Shown one piece after another: positions 17,641 to 26,941 of a DNA stretch of 40,506 nt (its first letter is position 1; each line of letters opens with the position of its first letter). Location of the stretch: contig JAAYNE010000038.1 in the NCBI GenBank assembly GCA_012521015.1, positions 1-40,506 on the forward strand, given 5' to 3'. The stretch comes from Clostridiaceae bacterium (lineage in GTDB: Bacteria; Bacillota; Clostridia; Saccharofermentanales; DTU023). Position numbers and translations under genes: made by a program. The notes below the pieces were generated by a model. It worked only from the letters and a program-made list of their open reading frames with translations. It had not been told where the DNA came from and did not search any database.

Positions 17641-18948
17641 ATGGAAAAAACAAATTTTACACATTATAAACAACCTTTAGCCTATCGTATGGTTCCGCGT
17701 AAATTAGATGAATTCGTCGGTCAGGAACATATTTTAGCGAAAGGGAAAATGCTGCGTAGAATGATTGAAGCAGATCGGTTAAGTTCAATTATTCTTTTCG
17801 GTCCGCCCGGAACGGGTAAAACGAGTTTAGCCAGAGTAATAGCTGCGACAACCGAAATCGGATTTAAACAACTCAATGCAGTTACTTCCGGTGTCAAAGA
17901 CATTAAGCAGGTAATCAGTGATACGCAAAACTTAATTTTGACTCCACAAGGCAGAACAGTTTTGTTTATTGATGAAATCCATCGTTTTAACAAAGCCCAA
18001 CAAGATGCTTTACTGCCTCAGGTTGAAGACGGCACCCTGATTTTAATCGGTGCTACAACCGAGAATCCGTATTTTGAAGTTAATAAGGCATTAATTTCAA
18101 GATCGACTGTATTTCAACTCAAACCACTAACCAAAGATAATATTACACAAATTGTAGAGCGAGCACTGACGGATCGGGTATATGGTTATGGCGATTTGGA
18201 TATTGCAATTGAACCAAAAGCACAAGAATTCATTAATGATTTATCCAACGGTGATGCACGGATTGCTTTAAATGGTTTAGAACTTGCAGTTTTGACTACA
18301 CATCCGGATCAACAAGGGAAAATTGTCATAGATCTGTCGACCATTAAAGACTGTATGCAAAAGCGCAGTCCTGCTTTTGATAAAGGCGGAGAAGCTCACT
18401 ATGACACGATCAGTGCTTTTATTAAATCAATGCGCGGTAGTGATCCTGATGCAGCTTTGTTTTATTTGGCACGAGCTCTACATGGTGGTGAAGACATCGA
18501 GTTTCTTGCGAGACGAATTGTGATTTGTGCTGCCGAAGATGTCGGTTTGGCAAATCCGCAGGTGCTTTCGATTACTGTTGCTGCATATCAGGCGACCAAA
18601 ATGATTGGTATGCCGGAAGCGAGAATAATTTTGGCTGAAGCTGCTGTTTTAGTGGCGACCTCACCGAAATCCAATACGGCTTACTTAGGAATTGATGCGG
18701 CTCTCTCCGATGTGAAAAATCAAAGAACCGGTGAGATTCCCTATCATTTGCGTAATGCTCCGATCGAAGAAATGCAAAAACTCGGTTATTCTCAAGGTTA
18801 TAAATATGCACACGATTATCCGAATCATTATGTGAAAATGCAATTTTTACCGGAGGAAATAAAAGATAAAAAATATTATCAGCCATCTGAACAAGGGCAT
18901 GAAGCAAAAATAAAAAAATGGTTAGAGTTTTTAGACTCACTGGAATAA
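17641..18948 (+). CDS. rarA: Replication-associated recombination protein RarA (MgsA), AAA+ ATPase
   Basis: RarA is a clamp-loader-related AAA+ ATPase that acts at stalled replication forks. The protein begins QPLAYRMVPRKLDEFVGQEHIL, with Walker A GPPGTGKTSLA (about 54-64), Walker B LFIDEIHRFNKAQQDALLP, sensor 1 IGATTENPYFEVN, and the MgsA C-terminal domain with AFIKSMRGSDPDAALFYLARAL and YAHDYPNHYVKMQFLP. I prefer the ATG at 17641, giving 435 residues. A GTG at 17626 in the ORF track would add five codons, and neither has a strong ribosome binding site. It is convergent with the minus-strand Gx-transporter gene, whose stop lies 16 bases away. Confidence 0.94.
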   Translation: MEKTNFTHYKQPLAYRMVPRKLDEFVGQEHILAKGKMLRRMIEADRLSSIILFGPPGTGKTSLARVIAATTEIGFKQLNAVTSGVKDIKQVISDTQNLILTPQGRTVLFIDEIHRFNKAQQDALLPQVEDGTLILIGATTENPYFEVNKALISRSTVFQLKPLTKDNITQIVERALTDRVYGYGDLDIAIEPKAQEFINDLSNGDARIALNGLELAVLTTHPDQQGKIVIDLSTIKDCMQKRSPAFDKGGEAHYDTISAFIKSMRGSDPDAALFYLARALHGGEDIEFLARRIVICAAEDVGLANPQVLSITVAAYQATKMIGMPEARIILAEAAVLVATSPKSNTAYLGIDAALSDVKNQRTGEIPYHLRNAPIEEMQKLGYSQGYKYAHDYPNHYVKMQFLPEEIKDKKYYQPSEQGHEAKIKKWLEFLDSLE

Positions 18949-18964
18949 GCTTGAATCAAAATAT

Positions 18965-19474
18965 TTAATCAGGGAATGGCAATTGAATACGATTAACTAA
19001 TAAGTTACAAATTAAACCAATCGCAATTCCGGCCAGAGTACCGGCTATGATTAATATCGGCAAATAAAATAAAAGTCCGGGTGTGTTAACGATAAAAACA
19101 GCAATCAATATTTGACCTAAATTATGTGCAACACCGCCTATCACACTGATTCCCATGATTGAAAAAGTATTGATTTTTTTGAAAAATAACATGAAAGCAA
19201 TACTAATCAGTCCACCCGTTATACTAAAGATAAATGAGAGAAAACTTCTAAATAAAATAGATAATAAAAAGATACGGATGCCGGAAATCAATAAAGCATC
19301 AGACGGTTTTAATTTAAAAATAGCAAACATTACGGGAATATTTGCCAATCCCAGTTTAATACCAGGTACGATATAAATTTGTGGCAACAATGATTCCAAA
19401 TAACTAAGTATCATAGAAATGGCGATGAACATTGCAAGGAATGTAATACGTTTCGTTTTCATAATTTTATCCAT
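18965..19474 (-). CDS. Gx transporter family / HepI-like membrane protein
   Basis: This 169-residue hydrophobic protein has about five membrane segments and the family pattern LSYLESLLPQIYIVPGIKLGLANIPVMFAIFKL, followed by GGLISIAFMLFFKK, GGVAHNLGQILIAV and a last long helix. The family (PF07456, once called heptaprenyl diphosphate synthase component I) is usually encoded with NusG-domain-II and ApbE proteins near Rnf or extracellular-electron-transfer genes; a flavin- or quinone-related membrane role is inferred, not proved. Its ATG follows the stop of the upstream NusG-II gene with no gap (TAA-ATG), so translation is probably coupled. A second in-frame ATG four codons later is possible. Confidence 0.85.
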   Translation of the reverse strand: MDKIMKTKRITFLAMFIAISMILSYLESLLPQIYIVPGIKLGLANIPVMFAIFKLKPSDALLISGIRIFLLSILFRSFLSFIFSITGGLISIAFMLFFKKINTFSIMGISVIGGVAHNLGQILIAVFIVNTPGLLFYLPILIIAGTLAGIAIGLICNLLVNRIQLPFPD

Positions 19475-19840
19475 TTAATAACTGAACGAATCAAAAGTTG
19501 CTTCTCCATCAGTAATAGTAATGACTAAATGATGCGGCAGACATACAATTGTTTCACCAGAATATTGTATTTTAGGGTGCTTAACACAGACCTGATGCGA
19601 ACAATTGGCACTTTCTATCCAAGCTTTATTATCTTGTATTACCAATTGATTGTATTGATTATCAAATTCAATCCTTTTTTTTATATTTCCATTCAATGGT
19701 AATTTGTAAATTTCTTGATTATTTTTAAGAACTAAAACTGTTCCACCTACTTTTTTCATGGATTGAATAAAGAAAAATGAGACAGCAGCAATGATGAATA
19801 AAGAAATTATTAAAATAATATCGTTCCGTTTTAATTTCAC
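19475..19840 (-). CDS. NusG domain II-containing membrane-anchored protein
   Basis: The 121-residue protein has a short charged N terminus, one membrane anchor (about residues 9-27), and an extracytoplasmic NusG-domain-II fold. The core carries ANCSHQVCVKH and IVCLPHHLVI, the cysteine-containing signature of this family. Despite the name it is not a transcription factor. Relatives sit next to Gx-transporter and ApbE genes, as here, and the listerial EetA protein is, as I recall, of this type. It is the first gene of a two-gene minus-strand operon with a 79-base divergent gap to apbE. Exact function is unknown. Confidence 0.83.
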   Translation of the reverse strand: MKLKRNDIILIISLFIIAAVSFFFIQSMKKVGGTVLVLKNNQEIYKLPLNGNIKKRIEFDNQYNQLVIQDNKAWIESANCSHQVCVKHPKIQYSGETIVCLPHHLVITITDGEATFDSFSY

Positions 19841-19862
19841 GAAGAGACACTCATATCCAAAT

Positions 19863-19890
19863 TTACTTAAGAATATTTTTGTATTATACT
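19863..19890 (+). promoter_or_regulatory. Promoter for apbE
   Basis: TTACTT (19863-19868), 16 bases, then TATACT (19885-19890) lie 30 bases before the apbE start, in the short divergent gap with the NusG-II gene. AAAGG follows as ribosome binding site. Confidence 0.5.
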
Positions 19891-19919
19891 ATCAAGCGAT
19901 TTAAATGAAAAGGTAGCTT

Positions 19920-21014
19920 ATGAAAAGTAGTAATTTTAAAGATATTATAACTTTTTTTCTAATTTTTAATTTAATCTTCTTAATAGGATGTAATTCTAAA
20001 CATTCAGAAAATAAATTGAAAGAAGATGAACTCATTCAACAATCAGATACCACATTAAAGGAGCAAGAATCCTCTGTTCATATTGAAAAACAAGACAATA
20101 AATTAATAGGTTCCGCTTTTCTGCTCAATACATATTGCGAAATTATTATTTATAATAAAAACGATGAAAATTTAATTTATAATACATTTGAATTATGTAG
20201 GAATTATGAGAATCAATTATCTTGTAAGATTCTAAGTAGTGAAATTTCGCAATTAAATAGCAGAACAATAAATCAAGTTTCGGATAGTACAATAGAGCTG
20301 TTACAAGAAGCATTAGCATTTTCAGCATTATCTGATGGAGCTTTGGATATTACGATTGGTGCTGTAACTGATTTATGGGATTTTACCTCTGATTCTAAAA
20401 TTGTTCCTTTATCAGAAAATATTCAGAAAGCATTGGAAACTGTAAATTATCAAAATATTTATTTAAATGATAATCAAGTAATTTTTTCGAATGCTGAAAC
20501 GAAAATTGATTTGGGAGCTATAGCGAAAGGTTATATTGCAGATCAGATGAAAGTCTATTTAGTAGAACAAGGTGTGAAAAGTGCAATTATTAATCTTGGT
20601 GGCAATGTTCTTTGTGTTGGCACAAAAGAGGATAATGTAGGCTTCACAATAGGTATTCAAAAACCGTTCGAAGAAGGATATGTAGCCGGTGTACATTTGA
20701 ATAATTTTTATCAATCGGTTGTAACATCAGGTATTTATGAAAGATTTTTCGAAAAAGACGGGAATTTTTATCATCATATTCTAGACCCTAAGACAGGGAT
20801 GCCGATAAATAATAATTTAGCATCTGTTACGATTATCAGTAAGGAAAGTACAACCGGTGATGCTTTGAGTACGGCGTGTTTTGTATTAGGTTTAGATAAA
20901 GGGATGGAATTGATTGATAATCTGGATAATGTCCATGCAATATTTTTAGATCAAGATGGAAATATTTATTTATCTGAAAAATTATCAGAAGAATTACAAA
21001 TTGACACTTTATAA
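19920..21014 (+). CDS. apbE: FAD:protein FMN transferase ApbE (lipoprotein)
   Basis: ApbE covalently attaches FMN from FAD to threonine residues of extracytoplasmic flavoproteins such as RnfG/RnfD or FMN-binding lipoproteins. The 364-residue protein starts with a lipoprotein signal peptide ending in the lipobox LIGC (Cys about 24), then a polar linker. Family motifs are DGALDITIGAVTDLWDF, IDLGAIAKGYIADQ, NLGGNVLCVG, HHILDPKTGMPINN and TTGDALSTACFVLG; the last includes the metal-binding D and T/S positions. It is divergent from the NusG-II and Gx genes. No substrate flavoprotein (FMN-binding domain) is encoded in the window, so its target must lie elsewhere. Confidence 0.94.
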   Translation: MKSSNFKDIITFFLIFNLIFLIGCNSKHSENKLKEDELIQQSDTTLKEQESSVHIEKQDNKLIGSAFLLNTYCEIIIYNKNDENLIYNTFELCRNYENQLSCKILSSEISQLNSRTINQVSDSTIELLQEALAFSALSDGALDITIGAVTDLWDFTSDSKIVPLSENIQKALETVNYQNIYLNDNQVIFSNAETKIDLGAIAKGYIADQMKVYLVEQGVKSAIINLGGNVLCVGTKEDNVGFTIGIQKPFEEGYVAGVHLNNFYQSVVTSGIYERFFEKDGNFYHHILDPKTGMPINNNLASVTIISKESTTGDALSTACFVLGLDKGMELIDNLDNVHAIFLDQDGNIYLSEKLSEELQIDTL

Positions 21015-21040
21015 TCAAAAATTTGTGTGAAAATGGAAGC

Positions 21041-21062
21041 CCTGCAAATTGAAATTTGCAGG
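21041..21062. terminator. Inverted repeat between convergent apbE and tyrS
   Basis: CCTGCAAATT and AATTTGCAGG form a perfect 10-bp stem with a minimal GA centre, between two convergent genes. No long T-run follows on the plus strand. On the minus strand the following bases contain TTCCATTTT, so it may work as a weak terminator for tyrS or in both directions. Confidence 0.45.
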
Positions 21063-21152
21063 ACTCGCAATAATGAGCAATGAGCAAAAACCTACTTCAC
21101 AACAATGATACTTGAAGATGTTTTTACCGTTTAAATAGATATCCCGGCTTAT

Positions 21153-22376
21153 TCAAATTAACACCAAACGGAAAAAGTTTTTCTTGCCGCGACGGATAAT
21201 CGCTTCGCCATCCCTAAAGTCGTCTTCCTGTAATAAATAGTTAGCATCAGAAATAGCTATATCGTTCAAATAAATACCACCTTGTTTAATTAATCTTCGA
21301 CCTTCGCTCTTGGAAGGAACAATTCCGGCGTCAGCTAATAAATCTAAAATTGGAGTATTGCTTACAATCTCACAGGTTAGTTCCGTAGTCGGCATATCAT
21401 CTGATCTGCCTGTACCGGAGAATAATTGACGAGCTTGTTCTTGAGCTGATAAAGCAGCGGCCTCACCGTGTACAATTTTTGTTACTTCAAATGCTAATAC
21501 TTCTTTAGCTTGATTGATTGCCTGACCTTCTAGTTTTGCATATTTGGCTATTTCGCTCATTGGTAAGAAAGTCAAAATTTTCATGGTTTTAATAATTGAA
21601 TTATCTTCCAAGTTCCTGAAATACTGATAAAAATCGAAAGGTGAAAACTTGTCTGCATCAAGCCATAAAGCACCTTTTTGAGTTTTGCCCATTTTATTAC
21701 CTTCGGAATCCGTCAGTAAATTAAAAGTCATGCCATAGGCTTCGCCTTGTTCTTTGCGGCGAATTAAATCAACACCTGAAATGATATTCGCCCATTGATC
21801 ATTACCGCCAAGCTGTAAGCGACAACCGTAACGACGATACAATTCTAAAAAATCATAGGATTGTAAAAGAATATAACTGAATTCAAAATAGGTCAGACCT
21901 TCTTCCAACCGATTTTTATAAATATCGGTTGCCAACATTTTATTTACTGAAAAATTTACGCCGATTTCACGTAAAAAATTAACATAATTAATATCAAGTA
22001 GCCAATCTGCATTATTAACCAGGATGGCTTTATCATCTGAAAAATCAAGCAAACGGGACATTTGTTCTTTAAATTTCTCAACATTGTGTTGAATCGTCTC
22101 CGGAGTCATTAATTGGCGCATATCGGAACGACCTGACGGATCACCGATCATACCGGTCCCGCCACCCATTAAAGCAATCGGGATATGACCGGCTTTTTGC
22201 AGATGAGCCATAACCATCATTTGAGTTAAATGTCCGATATGTAAACTGTCGGCCGTAGGATCAAAACCGATATAAAATATTGCACCGGGCTCGGCAAGAA
22301 AATCTCTGATTTCTTCAGGATGTGTTGCTTGGGCGAAATAGCCTCGTTCAATCAATGTGTCATATACATTTGTCAT
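21153..22376 (-). CDS. tyrS: Tyrosyl-tRNA synthetase
   Basis: TyrS charges tRNA-Tyr. The 407-residue protein has the class I HIGH motif ([10 protein letters not shown], residues about 41-50), [17 protein letters not shown], the tyrosine-binding region [28 protein letters not shown], a KMSKS-type motif as KMGKT (228-232), and a C-terminal S4 RNA-binding domain ([31 protein letters not shown]). GGAGG lies seven bases before the ATG. I looked upstream for a T-box leader (the TGGNACCGCG box) and found none, so tyrosine-responsive T-box control is not evident here. Confidence 0.97.
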   Translation of the reverse strand: MTNVYDTLIERGYFAQATHPEEIRDFLAEPGAIFYIGFDPTADSLHIGHLTQMMVMAHLQKAGHIPIALMGGGTGMIGDPSGRSDMRQLMTPETIQHNVEKFKEQMSRLLDFSDDKAILVNNADWLLDINYVNFLREIGVNFSVNKMLATDIYKNRLEEGLTYFEFSYILLQSYDFLELYRRYGCRLQLGGNDQWANIISGVDLIRRKEQGEAYGMTFNLLTDSEGNKMGKTQKGALWLDADKFSPFDFYQYFRNLEDNSIIKTMKILTFLPMSEIAKYAKLEGQAINQAKEVLAFEVTKIVHGEAAALSAQEQARQLFSGTGRSDDMPTTELTCEIVSNTPILDLLADAGIVPSKSEGRRLIKQGGIYLNDIAISDANYLLQEDDFRDGEAIIRRGKKNFFRLVLI

Positions 22377-22613
22377 TAAATGCCTCCATTTATTTGCGGT
22401 TACACATAATCAAATAATTAAGATAAAAGAATAAGTAAATATTAAAACAAATATAAACAGAAAATAATCTAAATAATAAATTGATTATGGTAATATCAAT
22501 TGCTGAATCAATATTTTAGACTAATCAATCTTTTTTGTTAAGGGCAATTTTAGCAATCATATTTAATTTAATGAAGAGTTGTTATTAGACAGTATTATTT
22601 TTTAATGGTTATA

Positions 22614-23876
22614 TCAAACAATCACAGGGCTGGCAAAAATCTCATTCAAAGAGCTGTCGGCTTGGTTTAACCAAATTCTGGCGGTGCGTAATTCCAGTTC
22701 TTCTTGCCAGATATTATCCGAAGTCAAGACTGAACTTAATTCGCTGAAATTTGTAATTATTGGTAATTGAGCGGATTTTGTCATGCGTTTTAATAAATAT
22801 CGACCTTGTTTATTAAATCCTAATACTTGAATATAACTTGGTGCGAAATTTGGTTCTTCTTTAATCTGCAACAACAAATTGGTTAAAGCACGTTTAACTC
22901 TGGTTGCAGGTAATTGTTTGGTTTTAACTTGTTCTATTAAATCTTCAATTTGAAGATAATTATGATCGGTAAATCGCATAATTTTTTTCAAACGATTGAA
23001 CAACGCTTCATCTAAATAACGGGTCAGGGGTTCTTTTGTATTTTCTAGTACGTAGTAATATAAATCAGCAAAAGATTCCATATTGATTACCTTGTGTTTC
23101 GAAATACTGTAGAGCAAAGTTGCTAAAGCTTTACGCGGAACAACCGACGATAATTTTCCGATTAAATTTGCCGGAAAACCTGATTCACCAGATGATTCTG
23201 CAATCTGATTACGGATAGCCAATGCCGAAGCAAAATTATATTCGCCAGAACTTCGAGTGAGGATATCGTCGGCAAGGCAATTCAAATCGGGATTTAAATA
23301 TGTACTACCTTGACGTTGGATCAACCAAGGCTTTAAGTTTAATTTGTTTTTATAAATAGCTTTTAAATATTCTATTGCCAATATCTGATTTGATTGTTGT
23401 AAGAGTGAAGCAGTTTTTGGATTAAGTTTTTCTGCAACAAATAGTTCACGGGCTTTAGCATATGATATTCCAAGTTTTAATTTTTGATCAATATAAAGCC
23501 ATGACTCATTTTCTTGCTCGACCAGAAGTTGTGCAATTTGTTCTAATTCACTTAAACAGTTTTGCTCTGCCCCGAAAACTAAATTATTACAAATTCCGGT
23601 TTGATCAAGCAGCATGGCGGCAACGGAAGCGAATATTTCAGCTGAGCCAACAGCTGAATAGGTCGGCATTTGTAAAACTAAATCTATGCCGTTGTTTAAT
23701 GCAATTTTAGTTCTGGTTCGCGGTGAGATAATTGCCGGTTCGCCTCTTTGGCAGAAATAGCCGGAAATTATTGCTATCAGAAAAGGTCTTTGACTCAAAT
23801 TTCTGATTTGTTCAATCTGATAATAGTGTCCATTATGAAACGGATTATATTCAGCAATGATTCCTGTTATATTCAT
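22614..23876 (-). CDS. tmcAL: tRNA(Met) cytidine acetate ligase TmcAL (YlbM family)
   Basis: TmcAL acetylates the wobble cytidine of elongator tRNA-Met from acetate and ATP. The 420-residue protein begins MNITGIIAEYNPFHNGHYYQIEQ, the nucleotidyltransferase HxGH site, followed by ISGYFCQRGEPAIISPRTRTKIALNNGIDLVLQMPT and SAEIFASVAAMLL, all characteristic of the YlbM group. The C-terminal half is helical. Using acetate directly fits an organism that also has the Pta-AckA pathway encoded nearby. A weak AGGAAA about a dozen bases before the ATG serves as ribosome binding site. It reads toward tyrS with a 237-base gap lacking a clear terminator. Confidence 0.93.
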   Translation of the reverse strand: MNITGIIAEYNPFHNGHYYQIEQIRNLSQRPFLIAIISGYFCQRGEPAIISPRTRTKIALNNGIDLVLQMPTYSAVGSAEIFASVAAMLLDQTGICNNLVFGAEQNCLSELEQIAQLLVEQENESWLYIDQKLKLGISYAKARELFVAEKLNPKTASLLQQSNQILAIEYLKAIYKNKLNLKPWLIQRQGSTYLNPDLNCLADDILTRSSGEYNFASALAIRNQIAESSGESGFPANLIGKLSSVVPRKALATLLYSISKHKVINMESFADLYYYVLENTKEPLTRYLDEALFNRLKKIMRFTDHNYLQIEDLIEQVKTKQLPATRVKRALTNLLLQIKEEPNFAPSYIQVLGFNKQGRYLLKRMTKSAQLPIITNFSELSSVLTSDNIWQEELELRTARIWLNQADSSLNEIFASPVIV

Positions 23877-24239
23877 AAAAACTGATTTTCCTATTCTTGC
23901 GCTCTAGATTATAAAAGTTGTTTTTGCTTATTATTATATTAATGAAAACTGATGTTTTTATCCTTAGAGTTTAAGTTTGTAATAATTAATTTCGACTGTT
24001 TTCGGCTTAAACAAGCGATTAATTCGTTATAATAAATATGATCTGATAATAAATTTAATTTTAAGCAAACTTTATTAAATCAATGGTATATTCTAAGATA
24101 ATAGCATAAGAAAACAAATGAGGTTAAATGTTGGTTAGTTTTTGATTTAGCAAGTGAGTTATAAAATGCAATGAAATTCAATTTTCAATTGACATCTTTA
24201 ACTTAACAGAACGCATAAGAGTAAAGCGAGGTAAAAATT
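23877..24239. other. Divergent intergenic region, 363 bases
   Basis: This AT-rich gap separates tmcAL (minus) from the unknown gene at 24240 (plus). A TATAAT at 24028-24033 could be a plus-strand -10 box, and ATTATA at 23908-23913 a minus-strand one, but neither has a good -35 partner. I see no RNA gene and no repeat here. Confidence 0.5.
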
Positions 24240-25547
24240 TTGCTGGCTGATAAGCAAATACCGAAAATTCTAAAAGTAATTGTCCCAATAATTTTAATTA
24301 TAATTACTTTTATTCTTTTATATGTATATCCCGGTTTTCTTTTAGATTCCTACGGTGTTGAACCTTTGGCGAACCATCACTATTCAATTTGGGATGACAA
24401 AGGAATTATTGAAAAGTTAAAACCTACTGATCGTGAAGTAGAGAGGGCCTTTAGAGAAAATTTTATTGTTGATTTTAAGTTGGAAAAGAGCAAAAAATCA
24501 TTCCAAGGCATTATAGCAAATGTCAAGCTTGTCAAGAATGATGAGATTATGCAAGAAATCACCTTTAATTTGACAGATCAATTGCTTTGGGGGAAATATC
24601 TGGCATTGGCAGGTGAACCAAAAGAATTTCAGGTATGGCAGGATATGGTTACAGAACTATATCTGAATGATCAAGCTTGGGCAACACAAATAAACCGAAA
24701 CGGTGAAATACTTGCACAAACAGAAATTACTTGGGTATATGATTTGCAATACGCAGATGTCTTGTTAACTGCCTACAATCGCAATCCGGGACGCTCACTT
24801 AAACAACATCTCGAGCAAATTATGGAGAGAGTTTGGCCGTATTTTTCCGCTGAGGAATTGACTCCGAATTATCACTCCGAAGTAGAGCGAATTTTTTATC
24901 CGGAAACTTCTTCGTCAGAAAAGCCAACTGAAAATCCGGAGTTAATTAATCCATATCGGGATGCCAATATAATCCGGCTCTCTGATGTGAATCTTTATGT
25001 TTTGGAATCTTTTGCTTTATTTGACCAGAAATGGCAGCAACCTTATGAGCATTGGTCAAAATTGATTATCGATTCAATTGATTCGAAATCAGTATTTTAT
25101 CCTTTTGGCATTATACCGGATGAACAAAATTATGTGCCAACAATGGAAATGGCATTTGCGGCTAAGACTTTAGATACAATTAAAATCGTTTACCAATTAA
25201 ACTCCGAACAGCAAAATCCCAATACGGAAGGTTTTTTCAATCAGCAACTTTTACAAACAAATAACATTTATCAAATTTACAATATCGCAACAGGGCAAAA
25301 TATGAGTGAACAAACAGATATACAAGCGATGGCTTTATTTGCTAATCATATTGTGAAGTACTCTTCAAATTCGAATGATTATGTGAATTCGGAAGTTTTA
25401 GCATCGATTAGGGCAGGTTTATCAACCAATCAATACAAAGACAATTTAAGTTCGCTCAATAATTTGTTTTATAAGAATATTGATAATAAACTGTTTTTTA
25501 ATGCTACAGATCAATTGTATGTTTTGGTTAGCGGTATTATTAAATAG
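24240..25547 (+). CDS. Unrecognised membrane-anchored extracytoplasmic protein
   Basis: I do not recognise this 435-residue protein. It has one N-terminal membrane segment (residues about 8-34, KILKVIVPIILIIITFILLYVYPGFLL) and no lipobox, so the bulk is probably outside the cell. The rest is mostly helical, with aromatic-rich helix pairs such as ITWVYDLQYADVLLTAYNR, LSDVNLYVLESFALFDQKWQQPYEHWSKLIID and TMEMAFAAKTLDTIKIVYQL. This periodic pattern weakly recalls an (alpha/alpha)6 toroid as in GH8-type glycosidases, but I cannot identify catalytic residues, so this is only a fold guess. The start is TTG with GAGG nine bases upstream. It is monocistronic, between tmcAL and pta. Confidence 0.7.
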   Translation: MLADKQIPKILKVIVPIILIIITFILLYVYPGFLLDSYGVEPLANHHYSIWDDKGIIEKLKPTDREVERAFRENFIVDFKLEKSKKSFQGIIANVKLVKNDEIMQEITFNLTDQLLWGKYLALAGEPKEFQVWQDMVTELYLNDQAWATQINRNGEILAQTEITWVYDLQYADVLLTAYNRNPGRSLKQHLEQIMERVWPYFSAEELTPNYHSEVERIFYPETSSSEKPTENPELINPYRDANIIRLSDVNLYVLESFALFDQKWQQPYEHWSKLIIDSIDSKSVFYPFGIIPDEQNYVPTMEMAFAAKTLDTIKIVYQLNSEQQNPNTEGFFNQQLLQTNNIYQIYNIATGQNMSEQTDIQAMALFANHIVKYSSNSNDYVNSEVLASIRAGLSTNQYKDNLSSLNNLFYKNIDNKLFFNATDQLYVLVSGIIK

Positions 25548-25922
25548 CTTCAATCAGGCGAAAATTGGCTGAAAATAGTTAGCATATAGTTAATTTTTTT
25601 CTATCAGAGGATTTGCTCTAAAGAAATGATAATTGATTGTTAAATAAACCAAGATATTTTCTATTATTATGTTGAACACAATAAGATATTTAAACAGAGT
25701 GAGTTTGGGTAACTTTTTGAATTGAATGAAATATTAGCTTGTATTATAATATTCAATTGTTAAATTGTTTGTTGAAAAATGATTTTATTAAGATAACAGA
25801 TGCATATTGAGAAATGAAATTATTAGATTATTGTTTGCTCTAAAAAAAAGATTGAGTGTCTTGTAAATTGGTCGTTGCTTTTTAGCATAAACATAGAAAT
25901 ATTTAATTGAAAGAGGTGTGAA
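25548..25922. other. Intergenic region before pta, 375 bases
   Basis: This AT-rich gap holds a good promoter at 25722-25750, implying a 5' leader of about 165 bases on the pta-ackA message. I recognise no riboswitch motif, hairpin terminator or small gene within it. Confidence 0.5.
25722..25750 (+). promoter_or_regulatory. Promoter for pta-ackA
   Basis: TTGAAT (25722-25727), exactly 17 bases, then TATAAT (25745-25750). It is the best sigma-A-type match in the gap upstream of pta. Confidence 0.6.
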
Positions 25923-26921
25923 ATGGCTGAATTTATTAAAGGAATTTTTGAATTAGCTAAAAAAAATCGTAAAAAAATTGTTTTACCGGAAACTGAAGAT
26001 CCCAGAATAACTGAGGCAGCTTCAAGAATTATTGCAGAGGGGATTGCCGATGTAATTCTAATCGGTGATGAAAATAAGATTAAGTTAGTGACACCGGAAC
26101 ATTCTTTGGAGGGTGCGGAATATATTGATCCTGCAACCTATGAAAAATACGATGAATTTGTAGAAATTTTCTTTGAAATGCGTAAAAAAAGAGGTATGAC
26201 TGAACCTGAAGCCCGTGAATGGATGCTTAATCCGGTTTATTTCGGTATGATGCTTGTTCATCAAGGGATTGCAGATGGTTTGGTAGCCGGTGCAGTGAAC
26301 AGTACTGCAAATGTTTTACGACCTGCATTACAGATATTACGTACTAAACCGGGTACCAAATTAGTGTCTGCTTTCTTTATTATGGTAACAAAAACAGATT
26401 TAGGTTCTGACGGTTCTTTCATTTTCGCTGACTGCGGTTTGAATGAAAATCCCGATGCTGAACAATTATCAGAAATCGCAATTTCTTCAGCCCAATCATT
26501 CCGCGAATTGATTGGTGGAGAGCCTGTAATTGCGATGACTTCATATTCCAGTTTTGGTAGCGCATCAAGCGAAATGGTAGATAAAGTGATAGAAGCCACA
26601 AAATTAGCTCAGGAAAAAGCACCGGAATTGTTGCTGGACGGTGAAATGCAAATTGATACCGCATTATCACCCGCAACAAGTGAGAAGAAAGCACCGGGCA
26701 ATAAAGTTGGTGGTAAGGCTAATGTTTTAATATTCCCGGATCTGAATACAGGTAATATCGCTTATAAGTTAGTTCAATATCTGGCCGGAGCTGAAGCTTA
26801 CGGTCCATTACTGCAGGGTATTGCCAAACCGGTTAATGACCTTTCTCGTGGGTGCTCGGTCAACGATATAGTTGGTGTTGTAGCGCTCACTTCAGTCCAG
26901 GCACAAATTGAAAAAAAATAA
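25923..26921 (+). CDS. pta: Phosphate acetyltransferase
   Basis: Pta converts acetyl-CoA and phosphate to acetyl phosphate. The 332-residue protein is the short single-domain form: KKIVLPETEDPRITEAASRIIAEGIADVILIGDE at the N terminus, NPVYFGMMLVHQGIADGLVAGAVNSTANVLRPALQIL, FADCGLNENPDAEQLSEIAI, and GGKANVLIFPDLNTGNIAYKLVQYLAGAEAYGPLLQG near the C terminus. GAAAGAGG precedes the ATG. ackA follows 20 bases later, so the two make the ATP-yielding acetate branch as one transcript. This supports a fermentative life style. Confidence 0.97.
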   Translation: MAEFIKGIFELAKKNRKKIVLPETEDPRITEAASRIIAEGIADVILIGDENKIKLVTPEHSLEGAEYIDPATYEKYDEFVEIFFEMRKKRGMTEPEAREWMLNPVYFGMMLVHQGIADGLVAGAVNSTANVLRPALQILRTKPGTKLVSAFFIMVTKTDLGSDGSFIFADCGLNENPDAEQLSEIAISSAQSFRELIGGEPVIAMTSYSSFGSASSEMVDKVIEATKLAQEKAPELLLDGEMQIDTALSPATSEKKAPGNKVGGKANVLIFPDLNTGNIAYKLVQYLAGAEAYGPLLQGIAKPVNDLSRGCSVNDIVGVVALTSVQAQIEKK

Positions 26922-26941
26922 TAGAAATATCAGGAGTTTTT

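Noticed and set aside
22377-22613. T-box riboswitch upstream of tyrS
   Set aside because: No TGGNACCGCG box or antiterminator/terminator pair is visible on the minus strand in this gap.
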